Assembly (NCBI GenBank): GCA_961205875.1
Contig: OY540818.1
Coordinates: 13,924,761-13,988,760, forward strand
DNA from: Sialis fuliginosa
Lineage: Eukaryota > Arthropoda > Insecta > Megaloptera > Sialidae
Direction of reading: 5' to 3'
Length of the DNA: 64,000 nucleotides
Part shown: positions 1 to 13,545 of the stretch, in pieces
Layout of the letters: each line of letters starts with the position of its first letter
Position numbering within the stretch: the stretch's first letter is position 1
Notes under the pieces: model-generated
Databases searched by the model: none
The model's input: the letters and a program-made list of their open reading frames with translations, nothing else
What the model was told of the DNA's origin: nothing
Made by a program: the position numbers and the translations under genes

Positions 1-3000
1 TTTCCTATGTATTTGAAATTTAATTTTGCAAAACGGAATCGTAATCGTTATTTATTAAACTAAAAAACAACACAGCAGTTTAAAGAAGCGTTTTTAGGTT
101 TCCGAAGAAACCCTATTAATCTCACTTTGTCGTGCGTCCGTCCGTCCTTTTCAGTCAAAGCAAAATATCTCTTAAACTACATATATAAACTAGAAAATCT
201 GAAATTTTTACTGAACATATAACATCTAGTAAAAGATGTAATTTTTTTGAAAAAATAATTTTTCAGGGAAGGCGCTTAGGAGCTAAATGTATGTCTTGAA
301 CGAATTATTACTTTTTAACATAACTTTCTATTGAAGTCAAACTATAAGTATATAAAAAATGAGAAAAGAAAATAATAATTACAACTATTAAAAATTCAAT
401 GTTTGCATTTATTTATTGATTAAAGTTTAATTTAATAGCCCCTTTGATAATGTTCACATTTACACAAACCTACTTGTAAAGATATGTAAATATGTGTATA
501 ATATTTAAGTACATGTGTATAAATATTTAGATACGCGTATTATAATCATACTTTCAACAATCAATCATAATTAACATTTATCAATTGACTAGCAAGAAGA
601 AATAATATAATTAAAAAATAATTTCCACACAGTGATCGTTAACGCATTAACTTATTGACACACATAAAAGTTAAGAAACACTGGAAGAACAGGCGTTTCA
701 TTATACCACATATATATTAATAATATTAACACGTTGAATGCCTTATCGAATTTGTGGAAATTCTATTAATAATCATTTAATCAAATTGAAATTGGCTTAG
801 TCTTTGGGTTGCCGTTCAAGGTTAATAGTATTCGTAAATCATGCGATTTTTTTTATTTTCGTTTAGCAGCAACCGATACGTATAGGTATTTTTGTTTTTG
901 ATGATGTGTTGAAGTTTCCGGAGTCATGTTTTTGTACTTTTTCTCAACCTGACAATCGGTGACGCATAGTCCCCTCAAAAATTAATCGATACACCGTTGC
1001 GATAAATAATTTAAAAATAAAACCTGGACAGAAACTTTGTATATTGTAAATTAAGTTACTGCATTCATTTTTTAAGTTCGCAGTCCTTAATTTATTTTTA
1101 ATATACATTTTCTTGTGTTCCTTTCAATACGAAAAATACTTAACAATATAAATTTATTTAAACATATACAATAATATAGTTAACCACTACAATTTATCAA
1201 TAAAATATGAATTTCACATTTTATACTAGTCGTTAAGACCCAGATTTGAATAAAAAAATATAAATATTCATTGCTGAGTATTTTAAGTGAAAGCGAGATT
1301 TCATGGAACATATTTCATCAAAATCGGTTCAATATTGTTTTTATTTTTAAGTATAAATAGTACATGTTAACAATAATTTTAATATCTACGGTAATCAACC
1401 TGTTAATATAGAACTTATATCAAACTAGCTAAAACAATCGCTGTCTTTGTCACCAACGAGTGAAACCTGCGTGTAACAGAGAGGAAATGTCGCAATTACA
1501 AGTAAAACAAGTTTTTTCACTTTGTTGCACACAGGTCAAGACCATTTGGGTTATATATTTTATGAATGACAAGTATTATGTTAATAGCTGATGACTTAGT
1601 AACTTCCATACCGAGCTATTATTATTTTTATTATTATTTACTTCACTTTCTCATAAATCAAATGATTATGACGTTACAATAACCCAGTACCAAACCTAGA
1701 TTTTAAAAAATAATATCATATTGAAATGTCCATATAATATTTTTCAGATCATGTTGTAATGGGTGTAACTCAATATTCATTTAAATTTAAATAAACATTA
1801 AATGAATCCAACGTTATCTTCTATAACACTTTTGACAATTAATGTATTTTACATTATATTATCGAAATAACAATACAATGCCTATTATTAAAGAAATTCC
1901 TATAAAAAATGGATAAATAAATGTTTATAAAATGCAAATATATGTATACGCGTATTTTTAACTTTAGTCGTTTTCAAGGTTCATCGAGAAAAGCATTCAA
2001 CAAAAATATTCCAAATTTATTACTTATCGATTCATAAATATCACAAAATATTTTTATACTTTTCTTTTCAAGTTAAATTCTTTTAATAAACATGTCAAAA
2101 GCTAAATTATAATATAAGATCATCAGTATTCAAATCAAATAATTTAAAATATACTCAAGAGAAAAAATACTGCGTCACATAACCTGAAATTTATTACCTT
2201 CATTATCAACAAGCGGTTACATTCTAACATATTTAAATATAGTACCTCCAAGTACCTTCAATTGGCTTTAATAGACTGATTCACACATCTTTTATTTCTT
2301 CGAATACAAAATTAAAATACTACAATAAAAATATTAATTGAAAACATGAGGATTACTACATAAGCATTTCCTTCATCTATTATTCAGAAAATAAACCAAT
2401 TCATTTAATTAAAATAAAATATAAATTATCTATTCCATTAGACTTACATATAAGCATTTACTATAAATAGTTTATACAGCTCAATAAGAGCAGATTATTT
2501 TTTTTATAATTGTGAATAAATAGAAACGTTCTTAATAATACAAACGTACACAATATTTTATTGAAATGCTCACACTATCAAGATAATTTTCTTGACCCAA
2601 TTTGTATAGAAAATTGAATATTTTTTATATTATAAAATTTTCCATGTTAATACAGAAGCAAATATAAAAAATATACTGTACATAGCTCACATTTCAAATA
2701 TTAATCAACTCAAAGATTAATTAATTAACTACCATGAAAAATATAACTACAAAATAAGTTATATTTAAACAAAAAAGAAACGTAGAAAACAAAAGCTACT
2801 GTACATTTATAAGAAGAATTTAAATCTTCCATTTAATCAGATAAACAAAACATAGCAATCTCTACATTCCAGGGTACATACATAAAAAAAACATCAAAAG
2901 AGAAAATAATTTTTATCTATATGATATCATTTTACCTGATGTTATTTTTACATTTTAAGTAAAAAAAGAAAGTAAGAACAAAAATACATTTTATAGTATT

Positions 3001-3497
3001 TATATCAAAATTTTTGATACAAAAAACATACCAATATCAATTTACATACGATAACAACAGAACATTATCCAAACATTGTTTTCAATGTTTCTATACAATT
3101 TAATTCGTAGAGAAAACATTTTGAATATATGTAAGTATACATAAAAATTATTAAAATAGATATAAAAATATTAAAACTGAACAAAAATCTTTTTTCAGGG
3201 TAACAAACTGTTATTTTGTCTCTGAATATTGTTTGTAAAGAGATACTTGCGGGTAATAAGGCCTGCTAAGCTTAAATTTAAATAAAAATGAAAAACATTG
3301 CATATGTAATCAAGAAAATTTACTATCAATCTGATAAATTCTATCAATAACCAAAACAAAAATAGTCATTCTTAAAATTAACATATACTACGGTAGCATA
3401 ATAAGGCCTAAGGGTAAAATCTTCAAAAATAATCAAAGAATCAACATATATTTGAAAATTGAGATCAAATTAAATAGTTTTAACAACAATAATAAAT
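1..3497. other. AT-rich stretch without a recognisable gene
   Basis: I see no coding exon, RNA gene or complete mobile element here. The sequence is long A/T runs and short simple repeats. A phrase near 1310-1335 (TTTCATCAAAATCGGTTCA) is of the kind found in degraded arthropod non-LTR/SINE tails. If the exon-like segment just to the right (3498-3660, minus) is real, part of this stretch would be its 3' UTR. Confidence 0.5.
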
Positions 3498-3660
3498 CTA
3501 ATCACAGCAATTAGGGCATTCAAAATCATCTGCATGTTCTGCTGATAGACTGACATATTCTCCTGTATCGACTGCACTTCCTCATATCAGCCAGTCTGTC
3601 TTTTTCACAACCGCAGTAATGCCATTCCGTTTCAATTAATTCGGCACGAACATTCGAAAA
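3498..3660 (-). other. candidate terminal coding exon, frame-broken
   Basis: A GC-richer island in very AT-rich surroundings. On the minus strand an AG acceptor (ACACAG) precedes an open frame starting FSNVRAELIETEWHYCGCEKD. After about 30 codons a second frame, offset by one base, stays open, contains GEYVSLSAEHADDFECPNCC and ends at TAG (3498-3500), exactly where the GC-rich island ends. Third codon positions in the second frame are nearly all A/T, as in the confirmed genes of this window; in the third possible frame they are mostly G, so I disfavour that one. Together the two pieces look like the cysteine-rich C-terminus of a real protein with one frameshift (sequence error or decay). I do not recognise the family. 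No upstream partner exon was established. Confidence 0.35.
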
Positions 3661-6600
3661 CTGTGTACATTAATTACCAGTCATATGAAAATATTTTTTA
3701 AATGGCAATGTTCTTAATTCAAATCTTCAAAAATATGTTGTCTTATTTTTAAGTAGATATAATCGTTGTATTTTTCTCTAAAATCTCTTAAAATGTTCAT
3801 TTCAACAACAACATCATAGAATTAACATGGTGAAATATATTCCACATTCCTATTAATATTTTCTTTTCAAATAATTTCATACCGAATGATGTCTATCACT
3901 CAACAGCCTACATACATAAACACCATTTATAGGTTAGTCGAAAATAATAACAGGACTTAGTTTCTTCACACAAGGCCCTAGAGATTATGATATCACTTTA
4001 CACATAATGACATCATCTATTCCTGGTAAATGCCCAACCAAAATTCATTTCTAATAAATTTATTTGGACGCCTCGGGAAAACAGTAACGTTACATACACT
4101 ACACGAACATTTTTTCAGCAGTTAATTATATATTATACTGATTTATATATGGCATATATTATTAATAACGCCTGTTGATTTATTGATCGATGGACTCTAT
4201 TTTTACAACGCTTCAGTATATTAACAATATCTAAACACAACTTGTGTGTGTTTTATATTATACGGACACTTGAAACAACTGCGTACAAATATATGTATAA
4301 CCCCCTTTTTACAACCATGTGCCGAATGCCATATTGTATTTGCTAAAAAGATGTATTTGTTTTTCAAAGCAATAAATATTTTCTCTTGTTAGAAATTCAT
4401 TTTGCTGATTCATTTATAACTTGAAAGTACAAAGTTATCACCTAAAAAAATGCCAAGTGTGAATCGAACTTTGTGTACTATAATTAAATATTTTTGAAAA
4501 AATACAGAAGTGCTGATAATTTTCAATTTCCAATTTTCTAAATTTTTCTCACTGTAAACTTTCAGGGATATGGGTTAGAAGACTGTGACAGACAGACTGA
4601 CATAGTGTTGATTCTGTTTATTTATCCGATTTCGGTACGAAACACTAAAAAAAATACTTTTTTACACATTTCATAATCCTGACGTGAACGATTTCTTTAG
4701 GTAGGAGGTTACGACAATCTTTACAACAAAATCTTCGGTGGAGAAGCTAAATAAGATTTTAGATTAAAACATGATTAAATTTCCGCGACGACAAACTGTT
4801 TTATCACAACGTTGACGTGTTGGAATTATGAACTGCGAGGATTTTCATAAGACCCCTTTTCTAAAATAATATCTATATTTTCGTATAAATAAACTCTGTT
4901 GGTTACATGTTAAAATTTAGATTTTTGGAGTCTCTCTTTTCAAGAAAACCACTGAACCTATTTATATGGGACTTTCACTATTCGAAAGCCTAAGAATTAC
5001 GGAAAATTTATAAAAATGTAAAGGATAATCAATGGTCGTTGTTATATTAAAAAATTATAATTGATTGATATTGTTTAATAAAAAAATATATAAATGTAAA
5101 GGAATTGATTTTAGGGATAAATGTAAAGTTTAAAATAAATAAAGTACAAGCCATTCTATTGGTATGCAAAATAAAAGTTTAAAACCACTGTTCCAAATAC
5201 CAAACACCTACCGAAATAAATAACAATCTGCAAATCCAGAAGTCACACCACTTAAGGCAAACTATGACTATTTTTGAAAATTCATCAACTGCAAAAAAGA
5301 TAATTTAACGGGGCTTGCCTTTTAGAAAGGTTATATGGATTCCTCTCCACGACGGATAGAGACTCACGCGATTAATTACATAGATATACCGTCAGTGATC
5401 TCATCGCAACGGTCTTAGATACATTCTAGCCAAAACATGGGTCTGCTAATAAAAAAATCATACAAAATTACTAATACGCATATCATTATTGCGTCACCGA
5501 TTAAAATTAAAAATTGCAATGTACCAAACATTTATGCAAAACTTATATTATATTATATTCAATTAATATACAAATCGGTATTGGCTATTTCTTCAAAAGG
5601 AATAAAATGCAGTTGAAAATTGTTTATAAGTTATTTATTATATAATCAATTTAATTAAAATGATATACTTATAACTTTATAACATATAGTAACGATATTC
5701 AATGAAATACTTTCGGAACAGATATCTATATCACCCTTCTCGAAAAAAAATGTAATTAACAATTAAAAAGGATTTCTAAGTAAGAATTAAACCTAGGCAC
5801 ATCAAAATACTTAATTTTAATTATTGCAGTTATGTACATATTATAGTTTAACTGGTAGGTTGAATTCACCCTAGTGAAAATTTTGAATTAAGATTTATGT
5901 TTCAACTTTTTTTACGGTTTTCTTAAAGATGTGCGACATAATATAATATATATATTTTTTTAATTAAAAGGTTTATGTCAATATATAATATATAATATAC
6001 TCAATACACACTGAAACATTTCAAACTGATCCTTTCCTTGTATGTTCAGAAGTCAGGAACCAACCACATTTTTTTTATAATTCTTCTCAAAAGTATCACT
6101 TCGAAAAGCGACCGTTTTTTTTAATAACCATAGCTGATCGGTTTAGAGACATTTCATTGTATTTTCTTCTATATACAATATACGTATATAACCTTTACAC
6201 CACAGGGCTCGTCAACCGGCGTTTCAGAGCGTAACCGATACTGTTATAAATAGGCGTTTTCTTTTAATGTTGTTGATTGATCAACCAAGGTATCAGATAC
6301 GATTTAAACATAAATTCTCAATCTAAAGGGTAGTTTCTTGATTATTTTTTTAAATGAAAAATAAAAATGTATATCTTTAAACAATCCGAGTATCAGCTTT
6401 TTCTCATTGACAACTCTTGAAAATCAACCGTAATTAGTTTGGCGCAGTCTGCCAGACAGCACGTGTTCATTTTACGTTACTATATTCGACTGTGCATCGG
6501 TACATGCTTAAAAAATAATTTTTCATGATTTCTCACCATGATGTTTTAAATTTTAGCAAAATAAGTTAATATTTGTCTTAGTACTGTTTTATGTTTTGAA

Positions 6601-8919
6601 ATAGCCAAATTTTTGTATTTACTGCATTAAACTAATTTTCTAGTATCCTATTAAAAAATCTATTAACGATTTAGTAAAGTACAATACAATAATAAAGAAA
6701 TTTAAGATATTTTATCAGAATGTGGTTCGGGCACATAACCAGTAAAGGGTTAAGCCAACCAATAATACATAGTATAAATATAATACACCTTTTCTACAAA
6801 ATATCCACATCTACATACAATATCAGAGCACCAACAACAATAAAATCTGACCGCCAATAATGTCACACAACTGGCGTGAAAGTAAAAAAAAAAAAGGAAA
6901 CACATATTCAGAATCGACATCCCCGCACACACTCTTCAAATATTAACAACGGCGATCGTAAATAGTCCAATTCAATGAGAACCGAGTGCGACAGCAAAGT
7001 GACATACCGGCACATCAGACAGAGATAGGAACAAAGGTAGAATGAATGTATGAACCTTTCGAAGCGGCAGTTCCTGGTGGTGGCTCGCGACCTTTAGCAT
7101 ACATAAAAAGTTACCAGCCGTGCAGTCATGTGACAACGCCTGCGAACTGGAAAGTGCACGTGAACGAGTTAAGGGCTGGGAATTAGGGTACAAATCATTT
7201 AGGGGTTAGTATACATTGAATGTATAGATAATATTAATATATCTGGGCTCCCTACCCAGACGAGACCGTCTTAAAATTTTGATGAGATAATATATCAACT
7301 TTATTTATAAGAGTCTAGCTTTTATGGCACTATCAATATTTATTATTCTATGCACTGTATATTATTTATATCTGCGGTAAAAACAAAGAAGGGGAGGATA
7401 AAATGATATTATTTACATATTTTTTTAAATTTTAAGTCAATTTTTATTTTAATAAGGTTAAAGTTCGCTGCTTTTTAAAATATAATGTAAATTAATTTGT
7501 ATATAACTTTAACATAATAAAAAAAAACTATTTTTGCTATTATAAATAACACACTTACACATACAAAATTATTTTTAGAAAAAGTCAAATGAATCCGAGA
7601 CTAACGGTGTACGAGACGAGATCGAGAAAAACTCAGCTTAATTTTGACGAGACAATATTTACTTTAATCTCGTTTCGTCTCGTATGCGGCTCTATTAATG
7701 TCTTAAGTTATTTAACATTTTCTAATTGATATTTTACTTATTATGTCCAATAATAAAACAAAATATTTTTAGAAATGTCATCAATACTGCCAAACATCCA
7801 TAAAATATAAAATAGTTAAATAATTTATCATAGGGCATTAGAAAAGAATGCGATGATAGTAACTACACATATTTTCTATATTAAACATCTGGTCAACTTT
7901 TCCTTGTTATGTTATTACAAGTGTTTTCAATTAACTATCAATGTTTTCTATTTTACATCATTAATTTCATCCTTCAAATTTTTAAAACAGCCACAAACTA
8001 ATTGCGATAAGGAATGTCCAATATTTTTAAGATGCAAACTGCGTTTTCCTGGTCGAATCTTCGACACATTATTTTCTATTATATACATAGGTACAAATCA
8101 CCGTGAAAACTTTAGGGGCCGATCCAGACTATCGTACCCGTCCCGGTCCGGTCTCGCTCCAATCAAATATAAATATACAGTAAACAATGAAATCATTCAC
8201 ACTATAGGTATCGCTCGCAGGTCTCTCAAATATATACTATATTTGTAAAAATAATTATTTATACACATATTATAATTAATACGTAATCCTATAAACAAAT
8301 ACTCATAATATAATGGGCTTTATAACTACCACCTTTATAGGTATACTAGGCCTAACAATTGATTTTTAAATTTGATGAGAACAAATATCAGATTTTCTTC
8401 CTGCAGACGAAAATGAATCCTAAATATAAAATTTAACCATTGTCGTTTTTGAGTTACAGTGTCTTCAGACAAACAGACAGGTCAAAATAGATATTTAAAT
8501 CAAAATCCGGAATTAAAAAAAACTCATACGACTGTAGAAGAAAGTAAAAAGTAAAATGTATCTTACATTTCCTACATATCAATATTTTCTGTTTAAAAAT
8601 AGGTCAAGAAGATAACACTAAAAGAAGCACATCTCCACGTGTGAGTTCAAGACGTGACTGGTTTACCGTACAGACCAAAACTCGCATTTCGTTGTTAATT
8701 CAATTTGGTCGGGGCAAACTCTGCCCTCTGTGACGAGACAGAAAGAGGTCGATTCTCAACCATCCGTAAGAACGGACGCAAGATAACCATCGATGTTTTT
8801 GAACGCGCGAAAGTACAAGCATAATGCGAACACAGATGTTTTCACTAAAAAAAATATATATCGAAAGGATTGTTTTATTGTAATGCTGATATATTGGGTG
8901 CAGTTTTATTCCTATAGTA
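3661..8919. other. AT-rich gene-free stretch with scattered repeat debris
   Basis: No gene recognised. Items seen: a degraded dispersed repeat near 4580-4660 (GACAGACAGACTGACA followed by a 'gggttccgt'-type motif), AT microsatellite sequence around 5940-6000, an E-box CACGTG near 6460, and a GC-richer patch at 6960-7200 that again contains CACGTG (about 7158) and could be regulatory. At 7240-7700 there is repetitive GACGAGAC/GTCTCGTC sequence at both ends, probably an old mobile-element fragment. Another 'cagacaaacagacagg' repeat tail lies near 8465. Confidence 0.45.
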
Positions 8920-10090
8920 CAGTGCTTCTTAAAGTAGTGGGCCGCGGCCCCCTAGGGAGCCGTGGCCTTCCCACAAGGGGGCCGCGAAGAGCTGCAAATA
9001 TAACAAATAAATATATTATTGTTAAATACTATATATATATATTATGAATTGTACATCAGTGGCGAAGCGTCCATGGAAACAGGGGAAGCAGTGCTTCCCT
9101 TACTTTATTGGTAAATTAATACAAATCTGTGTTTTTAGTTAATAAATAATTTAAAAATATTATTAGAATATTCATCTTTATGCGCAACTCAAACATTTTA
9201 ACCAAAAATCAAAAATAGCATTTAATATTATTTTACACGCTCAATTATAAAACTGTAATACCTCTACGTCTTATTTTCTTGTATTTTAGTCGATATTTGT
9301 GTGACGAGTTGAAGTTCACTGTAAGAAATTTCTCTAAAAAATTTAGAATTTTTGATTTCGTTAAAAGTATGTTTATTGTATAGAAAATGACGTGAAAAGT
9401 TGTTTGTTTCAAACCGCAGGTCTGTATCTCAAACCGTTCTCGAGATATAGCCTCTCAAAATTTCAGCTTTTTCAAAATTTTGAAGAAAAATGGCCCTAAC
9501 TTTTGAATGCGTGGTCGGAATTGATTTTAGTTGACGGATTTGGAATCAGCGTGTCAAAATCTATCTAATGACATATATAATACCTTAAAACTCGAGAAAA
9601 AAAATTTAGCGAAAAATCGAAAAAATTCAAAGGGGTATACCTTAAAAAAATGTCGATTTTTGACCAAAATTTTTTTATCGGATTTTAAAGTATTATACAT
9701 GTCATTATATAGATTTTGACACGCTGATTTCAAATCCGTCAACTAAAATCAATTCCGATCACGCGTTCAAAAGTTATGGCCTTTTTTCTCCAAAAATTTA
9801 AAAAAACTAAAACTTTGAGAGGTTATATCTCGAGAACGGTTTGAGATACAGACCTGCGGTTTGAAACAAACAACTTTTCACGTCATTTTCTATACAATAA
9901 ACATACTTTTAACGAAATCAAAAATTCTAAATTTTTTAATGATATTTCCTGCAGTGAACTTCAACTCGTCATACAAATATCGACTAAAATACAAGAGAAT
10001 AAGACGTAGAATCATTTAGTTACTATATAAATATATAAGAATTTATTTAAAAAAGTAAAAGCTTTAACTTAAAAAGTTTAAGAAGCACTG
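8920..10090. mobile_element. non-autonomous hAT element with intact ends
   Basis: Perfect 14-bp terminal inverted repeats, CAGTGCTTCTTAAA at 8920-8933 and its complement at 10077-10090. They are bounded by a perfect 8-bp target-site duplication CTATAGTA at 8912-8919 and 10091-10098. An 8-bp duplication and a CAG-start terminus are the signature of the hAT superfamily. The left subterminal region is GC-rich (GGGCCGCGGCCCC), as in many hAT elements. No transposase frame is present, so it would have moved in trans. A second hAT-like end (CAGTGGCGAAGC at about 9058) and a large palindrome lie inside, suggesting nested insertions. Confidence 0.9.
9264..10009. repeat. spacer-less palindrome (foldback) inside the hAT element
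   Basis: Two arms of about 370 bp in inverted orientation around a dyad near 9636. The pairing CTACGTCTT (9264) with AAGACGTAG (ending 10009) and GACGGATTT (9533) with AAATCCGTC (ending 9740) gives the same centre, so the arms carry almost no net indels. Because of the symmetry, both strands show nearly the same 62-residue reading frame (starting MTDLESACQNL and MTDLKSACQNL). I read this as a consequence of symmetry, not as a protein gene. Phrases such as AAAAGTTATGGCC and ACGCTGATTT are echoed in the big foldback at 58.6-61.7 kb. Confidence 0.9.
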
Positions 10091-10098
10091 CTATAGTA

Positions 10099-11496
10099 CC
10101 CTATACTTAAATTGTTTTAGTTGGTAAAAAAGGTACATTATAAAACTAACTTCTCTCGTGTCGGAATAATGAGAAATGAATCAACCGTGTAGTAAAGGGT
10201 AAAGAAATATATTTTTATCGTTTAAAAGAAGATGGAGTTATTCAAGCAGTTAATTAAAATACGAATTTCTAATTTTTGTAGTTTATTTTTAAATTTTCTT
10301 AAAATAACGATATTATGAAACATGCTTTTATTTTAACAGTACGTAATTAGATATTACATAAGTTTAAAAAAAATTCCTTTTTACAAATATTTCACATCAG
10401 ATTCTGAGATTTTTTTACGTTGTAGAAAAAAAATAACAAATTAGCAGAATTCCAAATTATTTAATTACAATTAATCTACATAAAAATGTTTTTTACGTAA
10501 CACAATAAACAATAATTCAATAAAACGGAGAAGTGCGTGTTGGGCACACACTTGATAGGGTTCTGTAGTCATTCTCACTACGACTTTTTATAAAAAATGA
10601 TTATTCCAAAATGTTTCATAAACTATTTTTGCTATAATGTGTTATTGTTTTTTAAAACTACATTCTGAATTTTTTTTGATAACCACATTGAAAAGCAAAT
10701 AAATCGTGACTGAAGGGTTAAAATCAAAAGGTATAAGTGAAAAAAAATATTTTTTTTTTTTTCAAAAATCTCATCATTTCTGATTATACCAAATATTATC
10801 TTAATCGGTATAAAACTCATATAGACGGACAGACAGGGCGAAACTATAAGGGTTGCTAGTTTTCTACGGAACCCTAAAAACAATTTAACATAAATTTCTC
10901 AACGACCCCCAAAAAAGGTTGGTGCCAACAAATGTCACAGACAGCTGTTTCCCTCTAATATCAAAATTTATAGTAAAAGTAATCGAATAAGTCTCATTTC
11001 CAATTCACCTAACAAAATAACTCACATTCAACCACACATACATTTCCTGCAGACCACCTTCCTGACCTACTTCTACACCTCACTTATTGATTTTATTTTC
11101 GTTTAGAAAACTACTCCCTGACCTAATAAAAAAAAATTAAGAAGATAATTTCAAGCGTGTGTTTTCATTCAAAACGAATTATAATAATAACATACAAAAA
11201 ATAATTTGTAATTCTAATAAGAGCATCACAGGAAAAGAAAGAAAGCTGTTATTTAGACATGATTCAATAACTTCTATTCAGATATGGTTTTGAAGGGCTA
11301 TGAATTAGGGCCACAGTTCCGTACCATTATGACCATCAACAATTCTGATTCTCTATCATTACTGACATCATTTGCGGTATTTATAACAAAGAAAGTGTAT
11401 GTGTATATGTAAATACGTACACGTGGTCAACTGTTTTAAAACATGATTATTGTTTTGGTTTTCAAATACTTACACCGGAAAAATAGTTATTATATA
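10099..11496. other. AT-rich stretch with one degraded repeat tail
   Basis: No gene recognised. Around 10790-10880 a dispersed repeat tail is visible (ATCTTAATCGGTATAAA, GACGGACAGACAGGG, then ACGGAACCCTAAAAA), a common layout of old arthropod repeat ends. The rest is A/T-rich sequence without coding signal. Confidence 0.45.
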
Positions 11497-11653
11497 AGGT
11501 ACTGACACCAGTTTTGGCCACTATATAAGAGCAAGGTTTACTATTTTTGTGATTGACGTCCTACTTTTTTGTAAATCTCATTAACTCATGTTACTAATAA
11601 AACAAATAACTCTTTATTTAATCAATTTAATTACCAAAGTCCGCAAATATAGT
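11497..11653 (-). mobile_element. end fragment of TA-target MITE family A
   Basis: This segment begins TA|AGGTACTGACACCAGT and matches, in reverse orientation, the right end of the complete copy at 22557-23089. Shared features include the block GACTTTGGTAATTAAATT and the terminal inverted repeat. The rest of the element is missing, so it is a truncated copy. Confidence 0.75.
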
Positions 11654-13258
11654 GTTTTTTTTTAATTATAGATTTTTATTTTGTTTATGTTTTTTCTCTA
11701 GTAATTTTTATTTTCATGTCAAAATCATAGATAAATCGACGCATATTGCCAAAATTATTTAATTTCCTTTTTGAAAAATTATATTGTGATCATTATTACC
11801 GAAGTTATTTGAATATTACTGTTTCATGAACAGGCCTACAGTTGACCCAAAAATAATTTGTTTAAAAATCAGACCACAAATATACATATTTTCGTTAATA
11901 TCTCGACTCCAGCGCTACCTACCGGGTCCAAAAAAATTAACTTATCGGAGCATCAAACGAACATATGGTGTGAATATGGTTTCGATACATCCACTGGTTT
12001 AGGCGTGATGACATTACATACACATGCACCAACGTTTTTATATATTAAGATATAAAAACAATTAAATGAAATATTAGACAGTTATTTTGTTTTCGTAAAA
12101 CAGATGAAAATTATTTTAGTACAGCCATTAAAATATGAGCAGTATGCAGTCTTATATCGTCTTGGCAACTAAGCCACTGAAATAATACATTTTTTTTTTC
12201 AGTGTAGTTTTTCTCGGGACAGAACATAAAGTGCGTATATATTTTGACCTACTTTTCACAAATATATGTTACTTCTCCATTGTTTGCTTATTATATAAAT
12301 AATACATCAAGCATTGTATACCTTTTTATTTTATTACGTCCCTAATGAAATTTAAAGTACTGTATAATTCATATTTTAAAAAGGGAAAACTTATCATACA
12401 TGTAATATTCAAATGAAATAATATATTTAGAACTATTTTTATCAAATACATTTTGATTGCTACTCTAATCGAGATATTAATATTAAAACCCATATCCACT
12501 TCAATTTAACGTGTATCATTTCCCTTTAATTTACCCGGTTATTAAATATTTAAATCGCCATCACACCTTCCTGCATGCACATACATAGTTTATTATTTAT
12601 ACCTATTAACCTTCACCGCAAAAATGTCAACTTACGCGAATGTGACATTTCATTTAATTTTCCATCGCAGTGCACAAATCAGCGTCTCTCAAACAACATA
12701 CCTTTTATTAATACGTAGGTAAAAGCTAGTAAACTTATTTTTATTTAAACGATTTTCTACATATTCGTCATAAAATTAATCATTAAAAATGTTATTTAAA
12801 TAAATAAATAAATAATGAAATTTATGAAAAAAAAAATTATTAATTCAGTTTAAAAAAATCAAAAACTTTGAGTTCAGTTTTCTTCGTTTTTATTTTTACA
12901 CCTTACTACCCTTTACCTAAGCACGGCAGTATAGATACTTATACAAAACCTCGTTAAAAGTTTCTTCTAACTTTTTCAATAATGTTTTATACAGAATTTA
13001 TTCCTTCCACTTCAAAAAATAAACATTACAATTAGATAGGAAGTATAATACACGTGTATACAATGTTCGACATTGTAAACTAATAACAATCAATCAGTTT
13101 TCAGCGTTTATTATTCATTCGTTAAAAATTATAAGTTCAAAGGCGGATCTACATCAAAAGTCTTCAGTGCACATAAATCATTTAAAATTAACGTCATGAA
13201 ATATATATGTGAATTTAGAAAACAAAATAGAGCAAACAATACACCAAAAATAAATAAT
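11654..13258. other. AT-rich stretch with dispersed repeat B copy
   Basis: No gene recognised. At about 11880-12053 lies a copy of a dispersed repeat also found twice at 62.67-63.00 kb. The common core is ATCTCGACTCCA, then CTTATCGGAGCA, ACGAACATATGGTGTGAATA, GTTTCGATAC, a 'ggtttaggc' phrase and ACGTTTTTATATATTAAGAT at the end. Its A/T-rich tail resembles the 3' end of SINE or non-LTR remnants. A (AAAT)n microsatellite lies near 12800-12820. Confidence 0.5.
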
Positions 13259-13545
13259 GTACTGACACCAGTCATGGATATGACCACAGTAATGACTATT
13301 TTTTAATTAAATGTACTGAATTAGAAATAATTGTTGATATTTGATTACTAACTGTTTTACAGCGTGATTTGATGACAATCGGCCAATAAGTGTCAAAATG
13401 GTGGACATTTAACTGCTTTACATTATTTCAAATTTGACGATTCTTTCTTTTATATCTTTTGTGTAGTAGTACTTATAATTTTGCAATCATTAGCAAGTGT
13501 CCATCATTGCATGTACTTTACTGGTTTTACTTTATCCATTACTGG
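13259..13545 (+). mobile_element. truncated copy of MITE family A (left part)
   Basis: Begins GTACTGACACCAGTCATGGA and runs collinearly with the left two thirds of the complete copy at 22557-23089, including GTGATTTGATGACAATCGGC and GACGATTCTTTCTTTTATAT. The right terminus is absent. A separate dispersed tail (CAGACAGACGGACAAAGTGA, then GGAACCCTAAAAA) follows at about 13690-13760. Confidence 0.8.

Noticed and set aside
3498-3660. Third minus-strand frame (EEVQSIQENMSVYQQNM...) as the coding frame
   Set aside because: It looks like a coiled coil, but its third codon positions are mostly G, unlike every confirmed gene here, and it has a stop directly upstream.
7853-9047. Open frames of 84-131 codons as coding genes
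   Set aside because: No domain similarity; the second one runs into the hAT element terminus, so it crosses an insertion border.
9531-9742. Two 62-codon open frames on opposite strands with nearly the same protein sequence
   Set aside because: They lie at the centre of a palindrome, so the similarity of the two products is enforced by symmetry. No domain, start context or splice structure supports translation.
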